From Nitrospira sp. (lineage in GTDB: Bacteria > Nitrospirota > Nitrospiria > Nitrospirales > Nitrospiraceae), in NCBI GenBank assembly GCA_015904075.1, contig JABMDH010000078.1, positions 14,019 to 21,512 of the forward strand: a stretch of 7,494 nt of DNA, read 5' to 3'. The translations under genes were made by a program, and so were the position numbers. Under the pieces are notes generated by a model. It was not told where the DNA came from. It did no database searches and saw only the letters and a list, made by a program, of their open reading frames with translations. Below, piece after piece: positions 1 to 7,159 of this stretch; the first letter of the stretch is position 1; each line of letters opens with the position of its first letter.

Positions 1-1
1 G

Positions 2-2050
<2,049 letters not shown>

Positions 2051-2061
2051 ACCGGTGAGGA

Positions 2062-2113
2062 GTTAGGAGTGAGGAGTGAGGGGTTGTCGTGCCCCTCACC
2101 CTTTACCCCTTAC
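2062..2113. repeat. Imperfect hairpin in the icd-frdB spacer
   Basis: GTGAGGGG (2076-2083) and CCCCTCAC (2092-2099) form a perfect 8-bp stem around an 8-nt loop. Pairing continues outward with mismatches and G-T pairs to about 2062/2113, so the element fills most of the 73-nt spacer. The left arm is built from reiterated GAGTGAGG-like units (2067-2083). No T-tract follows the stem, so it is not a typical intrinsic terminator. It could be a dispersed intergenic (REP/MITE-like) repeat, or an mRNA processing or stability element between icd and frdB. Both are inferences, because other copies lie outside this window. Confidence 0.7.
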
Positions 2114-2123
2114 AAGTATCAAG

Positions 2124-2837
2124 ATGGCCCAAGAATCAACAGAGAATATCATCGACCAGCCTGAGGTGCTCAAGCCCCGGATGGTGACGATCGAAATTTC
2201 CGGCAAACAGTATGAGGTGCCGGAGGGTATTACGGTTGTCAAGGCGATGTGGTATGCCGGACAGGAAGTCGTTCGTGGCATCGGATGCCTGGGCGGGTTT
2301 TGTGGAGCCTGTGCCACGTATTATCGAACGAAGGACGATCCCAAGGTGCGGACTTGTCTGGCTTGCCAGACGGCTGTGCAGGACGGCATGTCGTTTACGA
2401 TGATGCCGGCGTTTCCCGCGCGCAAGGCGATCTACGATATTCAAACCCTCAAGGATCCCAAACAGGATCTCTTCAATCTGTATCCGGAAGCTCCGCTCTG
2501 CCGGAACTGCAATGCCTGCACGGAGGCCTGCCCGCAGAAGATCGATGTGCGCGAAGGAGTATGGAAGGCAGTCTTCGGCGATTTTCAGAACGTGTCGGAA
2601 ATGTTCATGGACTGTGTGATGTGCGGCATGTGTACGCCGGTCTGCATCGCGGACATTGCGCCGAATCTCGTGGCTCTTTACGTCAGCCGCGCGCAAGGAG
2701 CGCATTTCACGGAGAAACCGGCTGGATTGGATCAGCGTATCAAGGAAATCCAAGACGGCCGTTTCAGCGACGAGTGGAGCAGAGTTCTCGCAATGAATGA
2801 GAAAGAGCTGGCCGAGCACTGCGCAACAGTAAAATGA
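2124..2837 (+). CDS. frdB: Fumarate reductase / succinate dehydrogenase iron-sulfur subunit
   Basis: Electron-transfer subunit partnering the flavoprotein encoded at 3351-4931; 237 aa, no signal peptide or membrane segment. An N-terminal plant-type [2Fe-2S] domain has Cys55, Cys60, Cys63 and Cys78 (CLGGFCGAC...C). A C-terminal ferredoxin-like domain has CRNCNACTEACP (Cys126/129/132/136) and CVMCGMCTPVC (Cys164/167/170/174). In classic SdhB/FrdB one Cys of the second motif is replaced, giving [3Fe-4S]; here all are present, so two [4Fe-4S] clusters are predicted, as in thiol:fumarate-reductase-like or soluble fumarate reductases. I chose ATG 2124; an upstream in-frame GTG (2076) lies inside the spacer hairpin. 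No clear Shine-Dalgarno is visible, and Met20 (2181) is a possible alternative start. The last 41 codons are repeated, diverged, at 3166-3291. sdhB is an equally valid name; the physiological direction cannot be read from sequence. Confidence 0.93.
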   Translation: MAQESTENIIDQPEVLKPRMVTIEISGKQYEVPEGITVVKAMWYAGQEVVRGIGCLGGFCGACATYYRTKDDPKVRTCLACQTAVQDGMSFTMMPAFPARKAIYDIQTLKDPKQDLFNLYPEAPLCRNCNACTEACPQKIDVREGVWKAVFGDFQNVSEMFMDCVMCGMCTPVCIADIAPNLVALYVSRAQGAHFTEKPAGLDQRIKEIQDGRFSDEWSRVLAMNEKELAEHCATVK

Positions 2838-3158
2838 TGCACCAAAGGCACGGATCACCCCTTACGTCGTAAGCTATGGATATTCACGCGCTCCAACAAA
2901 TCGTACACAAGACTCGAGATGACAGGCGGAAACAGACATTTCCGAAGTTTAATCCTGCCGACCGCGATCAGCTGATTCACAAGTATCATCCAGACTTTCG
3001 CGCCAGCGCCTATCGGCCTATTCGATTCGGCCCCAATGAAGGGGACAAGACCGTCCTCGAGCTGGCGACCTTGCTGGAGGGCGACAGTCCCATCCAGGAT
3101 GGGGCCGAGCTTACGCCGCACCATCGTACCGATGTGCTGGTCATCGGCGGAGGCGGGG
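2712..3158 (+). repeat. Tandem duplication unit A (frdB 3' end + spacer + frdA 5' end)
   Basis: This 447-nt unit contains FrdB codons 197-237 and stop, a 38-nt spacer and the first ~94 codons of an frdA copy. It aligns with unit B (3166-3633) at offset +454 through the frdB part and +475 through the frdA part, with no indels inside coding sequence. By hand count there are 12 differences in 126 nt of frdB sequence and about 31 in about 282 nt of frdA sequence. Similarity ends on the right in the G-rich codons of the flavin-binding loop (GGCGGAGGCGGGG, 3146-3158). The frdB part of this unit is the true end of the intact frdB gene; the frdA part is a dead fragment. Confidence 0.93.
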
Positions 3159-3250
3159 GCCCAGCGAGAAGCCGGCCGGATTGGATCAGCGTATCAAGGA
3201 AATCCAAGACGGTCGTTTCAATGACGAGTGGAGCAAGGTACTCGCAATGA
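2876..3250 (+). pseudogene. Truncated frdA 5' fragment fused out of frame to frdB-derived sequence
   Basis: The first 94 residues match the N-terminus of the intact FrdA (3351 start) at all but 9 positions: D16, N26, E55, L61, T65, P72, A77, L79 and R84 replace A, A, A, V, A, S, V, Y and Q. The frame then crosses the duplication junction near 3159-3165 and reads the duplicated frdB tail in a shifted frame, giving about 30 unrelated residues before TGA 3248-3250. The break falls inside the dinucleotide-binding GxGxxG loop, so the product lacks the flavin site, substrate site and capping domain and cannot be catalytic. The ATG sits behind the same GTAAG(C/T)T-ATG context as intact frdA, so it may still be translated into a useless or regulatory 124-residue peptide. 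Automatic annotation would probably call it a small 'hypothetical protein' or 'FAD-binding protein'. Confidence 0.9.
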
Positions 3251-3291
3251 ATGAGAAAGAGCTGGCCGATCATTGTGCGACAGTAAAATGA
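3166..3291 (+). pseudogene. Orphan 3' fragment of frdB (second copy of its last 41 codons)
   Basis: In the frame starting at 3166 this encodes a close copy of FrdB residues 197-237 plus the TGA stop (3289-3291). Only three conservative replacements are seen against the intact gene: S to N, R to K and E to D. Seven of the 12 nucleotide differences are synonymous. It lacks all cysteine motifs of FrdB and has no start of its own apart from the internal ATG at 3247. The sequence just left of it (3159-3165) matches neither the frdA nor the frdB parent, marking the junction. The frame-preserving substitution pattern indicates divergence while it was still part of a working gene. Confidence 0.9.
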
Positions 3292-3350
3292 TATTTCAGA
3301 GACACGGATCACCATCTACCTCTTACCACGCATCGCGTACGCAGTAAGTT
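3292..3350 (+). other. Leader of intact frdA, diverged from its duplicate at 2838-2875
   Basis: This 59-nt spacer and the 38-nt spacer at 2838-2875 share CACGGATCACC, a TTAC element and GTAAG(C/T)T directly before the ATG, but differ by 21 nt in length and at many positions. Coding similarity begins sharply at the ATG, which supports 3351 (and 2876) as the real start. No good Shine-Dalgarno lies at the normal distance in either copy; the partially conserved GTAAG is the only candidate. No convincing -35/-10 pair was seen, so frdA is probably read through from upstream. Confidence 0.55.
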
Positions 3351-4931
3351 ATGGATATCCACGCACTCCAACAAATCGTACACAAGACTCGAGACGCCAG
3401 GCGGAAACAGACGTTTCCGAAGTTTGCGCCTGCCGATCGCGATCAACTGATTCACAAGTATCATCCAGACTTTCGCGCCAGCGCCTATCGGCCCATTCGG
3501 TTTGGCCCCAATGCAGGGGATAAGACGGTCGTTGAGCTGGCGGCCTTGCTGGAGGGCGATAGTTCCATCCAGGACGGAGTCGAGTATACCCCGCATCATC
3601 AAACCGACGTGCTGGTCATCGGCGGAGGCGGGGCCGGCTGCGCAGCGGCATTGCACGCACATGGAGCCGGCGCCAAAGTCATTCTGGCGACCAAGCTGCG
3701 GTTGGGTGATTCGAATAGTGTGATGGCCCAAGGAGGAATGCAGATCTCCGTTGCGCCGGAAGATTCACCGGTGACCCACTTTCTCGACACCCTCAAGGGC
3801 GGCCATATGGAGAACGACCATGAGCTGCTCAAGGTCATGGTCGAAGAGGGGCCTTCGATTGCTAAGTGGCTGATCGGTCTCGGTGTGCTGTTCGATCGGC
3901 AGGCTGACGGTAATTTGCACGTGAAGAAAGGCGGTGGCAGCTCCAAACCCCGTCTGTTGACCTGCTCGGACTACACCGGGCTGGAAATCATGCGGGTGCT
4001 CAAGGATGAAGTCCTCAATCAGAAGATCCAGTTGCTGGAGTTTTGCGCAGCGATTGAGTTGCTCAGCGACAACGAAGGACGGTGCACCGGCGCGATCTTC
4101 AAGGATCTGGACAATCATCAGCATGTCGTCGTCGCGGCCAAGTCGGTCATTCTGGCGACCGGCGGTATCGGCCGGCTCCATATTCAAGGGTTTCCAACGA
4201 GCAATCACTATGGCGCGACGGGCGACGGCTTGTGTCTGAGTTACCGGATGGGAGCCAAGTTGGCTCATATCGACACGTTCCAATACCATCCGTCAGGTGC
4301 GGTCTATCCGGAGCAATTGATCGGCGCGTTGGTCACGGAAGGCATCAGATCCGAGGGCGGCCATCTCGTCAATGCCAAGGGTGACCGGTTTGTGAACGAA
4401 CTCGATACGCGCGATGTGGTGTCGTCCTCGATCATCCGCGAATGCGAAGAAGGCCGTGGGATCCGCACGATGTCCGGCCGTGTGGGCGTCTGGTTGGACA
4501 CGCCGCTGTTGGATGCCGAGCATGGGCCGGGGACGGTGGAAAAGCATTTCCCCGCGATGATGCTTCAGTTCGAGCGGTTCGGGATCGACATCAGCAAAGA
4601 CCCGGTGCTCATCTATCCCACGTTGCACTACCAGAACGGCGGAGTGAAGATCGATACGAATTCGGAAACGAACGTGAAGAATCTTTTTGTGGCGGGGGAA
4701 GCGTCGGGAGGATTGCACGGGCGCAATCGGTTGATGGGGAATTCGTTGCTCGATTTGATGGTCTTTGGAAAGCGGTCCGGGCTGACCGCCGCCGCACGCG
4801 CCGGATCGATGAAGCACGGAGCGCTGACGTTGAAACATTTGCAACGATATCGGGCGGAAGCCAGGCAGCACGGGAATGTCAGTGGTGTCATCTCGCCGAT
4901 GATCTTGCCGGCGTATACCAGGAAAGCATAA
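3351..4931 (+). CDS. frdA: Fumarate reductase / succinate dehydrogenase flavoprotein subunit
   Basis: Catalytic subunit interconverting fumarate and succinate; 526 aa. The FAD-binding loop GGGGAGCAAA is at 91-100 and SNSVMAQGG at 121-129. The substrate/capping region has QYHPSG (H313) and TEGIRSEGG (329-337). TRD (R354) is equivalent to the catalytic Arg287 of E. coli FrdA, LHYQNGG carries H426 (E. coli His355), and NRLMGNS carries R460 (Arg390). Asn122 occupies the place of the His that covalently binds flavin in quinone-linked SdhA/FrdA, so FAD is predicted to be non-covalent. About 85 residues precede the FAD fold, far more than in E. coli FrdA, and only about 66 follow R460, so the C-terminal helical domain is mostly missing. 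L-aspartate oxidase shares the fold but would not be paired with an FrdB. The first 94 codons are duplicated upstream. No anchor subunit gene is adjacent. Confidence 0.92.
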   Translation: MDIHALQQIVHKTRDARRKQTFPKFAPADRDQLIHKYHPDFRASAYRPIRFGPNAGDKTVVELAALLEGDSSIQDGVEYTPHHQTDVLVIGGGGAGCAAALHAHGAGAKVILATKLRLGDSNSVMAQGGMQISVAPEDSPVTHFLDTLKGGHMENDHELLKVMVEEGPSIAKWLIGLGVLFDRQADGNLHVKKGGGSSKPRLLTCSDYTGLEIMRVLKDEVLNQKIQLLEFCAAIELLSDNEGRCTGAIFKDLDNHQHVVVAAKSVILATGGIGRLHIQGFPTSNHYGATGDGLCLSYRMGAKLAHIDTFQYHPSGAVYPEQLIGALVTEGIRSEGGHLVNAKGDRFVNELDTRDVVSSSIIRECEEGRGIRTMSGRVGVWLDTPLLDAEHGPGTVEKHFPAMMLQFERFGIDISKDPVLIYPTLHYQNGGVKIDTNSETNVKNLFVAGEASGGLHGRNRLMGNSLLDLMVFGKRSGLTAAARAGSMKHGALTLKHLQRYRAEARQHGNVSGVISPMILPAYTRKA

Positions 4932-4945
4932 AGCGCCTATGGCGT

Positions 4946-5023
4946 AGAGCTGATAGCGTATGGCAAGAACGCCGCACTGCTGTCAGCCTGTGCCTAAGCT
5001 ATTAGCCATCAGCCATTAGCTCT
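4946..5023. repeat. Imperfect hairpin in the frdA-sucC spacer
   Basis: A 19-nt left arm (4946-4964, beginning AGAGCTGAT) pairs with 5005-5023 (ending ATTAGCTCT) at about 15 positions plus one G-T pair, around a loop of about 40 nt. The right half itself repeats AGCCAT (5004-5009 with its T-shifted neighbour at 5011-5016). It is unlike the GTGAGG-type hairpin at 2062-2113 but sits in the same kind of intercistronic position. No T-tract follows. The right arm stops 2 nt before the sucC Shine-Dalgarno, so folding could affect sucC translation. It may be a dispersed intergenic repeat or a processing signal; neither is provable here. Confidence 0.6.
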
Positions 5024-5025
5024 TC

Positions 5026-5030
5026 GAGGT
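5026..5030 (+). promoter_or_regulatory. Ribosome-binding site of sucC
   Basis: GAGGT, 4 nt before the ATG at 5035, is a clear Shine-Dalgarno, in contrast to the weak contexts of frdB and frdA. It fixes the sucC start and abuts the base of the spacer hairpin. Confidence 0.7.
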
Positions 5031-5034
5031 CAAC

Positions 5035-6213
5035 ATGAATGTGCACGAGTTTCAGGCTAAGTCTCTGTTTGCGCAGTTCGGTGTGCCGGTGCCGCGCGGG
5101 AAAGAGATCACGTCTCCGGAATCTGCCACCGCGTGGGCCAACGAACTGAACACGCCGGTCTTCGTCGTGAAGGCGCAGATCCATGCAGGCGGACGCGGCA
5201 AGGCGGGCGGGGTCAAGATCACCAAGGACAAGGGAGCCGTCGCCGGTTTTGTGAAGGAACTCATCGGCAAAACGCTGGTTACCCACCAGACCGGTCCGAA
5301 AGGCCGTACGGTCCATCGTCTGTTGATGGAAGAAGGCGCGAACATCGCGAAGGAACTCTATCTCTCGATCCTCGTCGATCGCGAGAGTGGCCGCCCGACG
5401 TTTATCGCCAGCACCGAAGGCGGAATGGAGATCGAGGAAGTCGCGGCCCATACGCCGGAGAAGATCATCAAGGAAGCGATCGACCCTGCCGCCGGATTTC
5501 AAAGCCATAATGGCCGCAATGTCGCGTTTGCGCTGGGGCTGCAGACGATCGAGCCGGCCGTCATCAATCAATTTGTCACTCTGCTCGGCAATCTCTACCG
5601 GTTGTTCATGGACAAGAATGCTGCGCTGGTGGAAATCAATCCGCTCATCATTACGAAGGAAAAAACCTTAGTGGCGTTGGACGGCAAGGTGTCGTTCGAC
5701 GATAACGCCATCTTCAGGCATCAGGATGTGCAGCAGATGCGGGATCTCAACGAAGAAGAGCCGCTGGAGATCGAGGCGAGCGAAAATAATTTGAACTATA
5801 TCAAGCTGGACGGCAACATCGGCTGCATGGTGAACGGCGCGGGTCTCGCCATGGCAACGATGGATGTCATCAAGCTGGCCGGCAGTGAGCCGGCGAATTT
5901 CCTGGATGTCGGCGGCGGAGCCACAAAGGACACGGTGGCGGCCGGGTTCAGAATTTTGCTGAAAGACCCGAATGTGAAGGGCATCTTCATCAACATTTTC
6001 GGCGGCATTGTCCGTTGCGAGCGAATCGCGCATGGCGTGATCGAAGCGGCCAAGGAAGTGAAGATCACGGTACCGTTGGTGGTCCGGCTGCAAGGGACGA
6101 ACGCGGAAGAGGGCCGCAAGTTGCTGGCGGAGTCCGGTCTGAAGTTAGACGTAGCCAACGATTTGTGGGAAGCAGCGCAGAAGATTGTGAAGCTGACGGG
6201 CAAAGCGGCGTAA
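5035..6213 (+). CDS. sucC: Succinyl-CoA synthetase (ADP/GDP-forming) beta subunit
   Basis: Nucleotide- and succinate-binding subunit of succinyl-CoA synthetase: succinate + CoA + NTP to succinyl-CoA + NDP + Pi, reversible, cytoplasmic. Length is 392 aa, close to the 388 of E. coli SucC. The N-terminal ATP-grasp domain carries K46 and the glycine-rich GGRGKAGG (52-59), with E107 in the nucleotide pocket. Mg2+ ligands are N202 (EINP) and D216 (ALDGK). The C-terminal ligase domain shows VNGAGLAMATMD (266-277), FLDVGGGAT (289-297) and IFGGIVRC (321-328), which contacts the phosphohistidine of the alpha subunit. The paralogous citryl-CoA synthetase large subunit is longer, which argues against that role. 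sucD follows 73 nt downstream, giving a complete enzyme. In a reductive cycle it would activate succinate for 2-oxoglutarate synthase. ATP versus GTP preference was not resolved. Confidence 0.97.
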   Translation: MNVHEFQAKSLFAQFGVPVPRGKEITSPESATAWANELNTPVFVVKAQIHAGGRGKAGGVKITKDKGAVAGFVKELIGKTLVTHQTGPKGRTVHRLLMEEGANIAKELYLSILVDRESGRPTFIASTEGGMEIEEVAAHTPEKIIKEAIDPAAGFQSHNGRNVAFALGLQTIEPAVINQFVTLLGNLYRLFMDKNAALVEINPLIITKEKTLVALDGKVSFDDNAIFRHQDVQQMRDLNEEEPLEIEASENNLNYIKLDGNIGCMVNGAGLAMATMDVIKLAGSEPANFLDVGGGATKDTVAAGFRILLKDPNVKGIFINIFGGIVRCERIAHGVIEAAKEVKITVPLVVRLQGTNAEEGRKLLAESGLKLDVANDLWEAAQKIVKLTGKAA

Positions 6214-6251
6214 GAAGAAGAGTGCCGGGCCAGGCCGCAGTGCTTGCCCAC

Positions 6252-6263
6252 CGCTCTAGAGCG
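6252..6263. promoter_or_regulatory. 12-bp perfect palindrome upstream of sucD
   Basis: CGCTCTAGAGCG is self-complementary over 12 bp and lies 13 nt before the sucD Shine-Dalgarno. It contains CTAG, which is scarce in many bacterial genomes. It could be an operator half-site pair or chance; no -10/-35 pair was recognised beside it. Confidence 0.35.
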
Positions 6264-6276
6264 AAGAACAGGAAAA

Positions 6277-6280
6277 GAGG
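6277..6280 (+). promoter_or_regulatory. Ribosome-binding site of sucD (supports the GTG start)
   Basis: GAGG, within purine-rich AGGAAAAGAGG (6270-6280), lies 6 nt before the GTG at 6287. It supports that codon as the start; the protein's conserved N-terminus ([14 protein letters not shown]) begins directly there. Confidence 0.75.
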
Positions 6281-6286
6281 TTAAAC

Positions 6287-7159
6287 GTGAGCATTCTCGT
6301 CAATAAGAATACGCGGGTGGTGGTGCAGGGGATTACGGGGAAGGAAGGCTCGTTCCATGCCACTCAATGTAAGGCCTATGGCACGAAGGTCGTGGCCGGT
6401 GTCACGCCTGGGAAGGCGGGGCAGGAGGTCGAGGGGATTCCGGTCTTCAATACCGTCCGTGATGCAGTCACAAAAGAGCAGTGCGACACGTCACTGATTT
6501 TTGTGCCGCCGCCGTTCTGTGCCGATGCGATTCTGGAAGCGGCCGATGCGGGGATCAAGCTCGTGATCTGTATTACGGAAGGCATTCCGGTCAACGACAT
6601 GGTGCGGGTCAAGCGCGCACTTAGCGGGCGGGATGTGCGGTTGATCGGCCCGAACTGTCCTGGCGTCATTACTGTGGACGAGGCTAAAATCGGCATCATG
6701 CCGGGCTTTATCCATAAGAAAGGCGTGGTCGGCGTCGTTTCACGCAGCGGCACCCTCACATACGAAGCGGTGCACCAACTATCTTCGCATGGATTGGGTG
6801 AAACGACCTGCGTTGGTATTGGTGGCGATCCGGTGAACGGGACCGGGTTTGTGGATGTGCTGCCGCTGTTTGAGAAAGATCCGGAGACTCAGGCGATCGT
6901 CATGATCGGTGAAATCGGCGGTGACGCGGAAGAAAAAGCCGCTGAGTTTATCAAGAAGAATGTGAAGAAGCCGGTTGTCAGTTTTATTGCAGGGATCACT
7001 GCGCCTCCGGGCCGCCGTATGGGCCATGCCGGCGCGATTATTTCAGGCGGCAAAGGTACGGCGACTGAGAAGATGAAGGTGCTCGAAGCCGCTGGTGTGA
7101 CAGTCGTGAAGAATCCGGCTGAAATCGGGAATGCTGTGAAAAGGGCGCTGGGGCGATAA
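6287..7159 (+). CDS. sucD: Succinyl-CoA synthetase (ADP/GDP-forming) alpha subunit
   Basis: CoA-binding, phosphohistidine-carrying subunit that completes the enzyme with sucC. Length is 290 aa (E. coli SucD 289). The N-terminal Rossmann CoA-binding domain has [11 protein letters not shown] (14-24) and TPGKAG (40-45). GPNCPG (121-126) contains the CoA-site Cys124. GEIGG (208-212) provides the Glu209 that positions the active-site histidine, and [18 protein letters not shown] (246-263) contains the phosphorylated His247. No domain is missing and no frameshift is seen. It starts at GTG with a good ribosome-binding site and ends at TAA 7157-7159. The citryl-CoA synthetase small subunit is a paralogue, but pairing with a standard-length SucC favours succinyl-CoA synthetase. 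No clear terminator follows the stop codon. Confidence 0.97.
   Translation: MSILVNKNTRVVVQGITGKEGSFHATQCKAYGTKVVAGVTPGKAGQEVEGIPVFNTVRDAVTKEQCDTSLIFVPPPFCADAILEAADAGIKLVICITEGIPVNDMVRVKRALSGRDVRLIGPNCPGVITVDEAKIGIMPGFIHKKGVVGVVSRSGTLTYEAVHQLSSHGLGETTCVGIGGDPVNGTGFVDVLPLFEKDPETQAIVMIGEIGGDAEEKAAEFIKKNVKKPVVSFIAGITAPPGRRMGHAGAIISGGKGTATEKMKVLEAAGVTVVKNPAEIGNAVKRALGR

Larger units (their letters stand above)
3166..3633 (+). repeat. Tandem duplication unit B (frdB 3' end + spacer + frdA 5' end)
   Basis: This 468-nt unit is the counterpart of 2712-3158. Its frdB part is the orphan fragment, and its frdA part is the true 5' end of the intact flavoprotein gene. It is 21 nt longer than unit A, all of the difference being in the frdB-frdA spacer. 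The longest uninterrupted identity between the units is about 45 nt, around frdA codons 33-48. Confidence 0.93.

Noticed and set aside
2062..2113. Intrinsic terminator after icd
   Set aside because: The stem is strong, but no run of T follows it and frdB begins only about 10 nt later.
2076..2123. GTG at 2076 as the start of frdB (16 extra residues)
   Set aside because: It lies inside the spacer hairpin and the added residues are encoded by repeat sequence; ATG 2124 is a better start.
2712..3633. Insertion sequence or transposon causing the duplication
   Set aside because: There are no terminal inverted repeats, transposase fragment or short target-site duplication at 2712, 3158-3166 or 3633; all material is frdB/frdA-derived.
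3351..4931. L-aspartate oxidase (nadB)
   Set aside because: The SNS..AQGG region is NadB-like, but the gene is paired with an iron-sulfur frdB, overlaps in a duplication with it, and sits in a TCA-cycle cluster rather than with nadA/nadC.
5035..7159. Citryl-CoA synthetase (CcsAB) instead of succinyl-CoA synthetase
   Set aside because: Both subunits match the SucC/SucD lengths and motifs of E. coli closely; the citryl-CoA synthetase subunits are longer.
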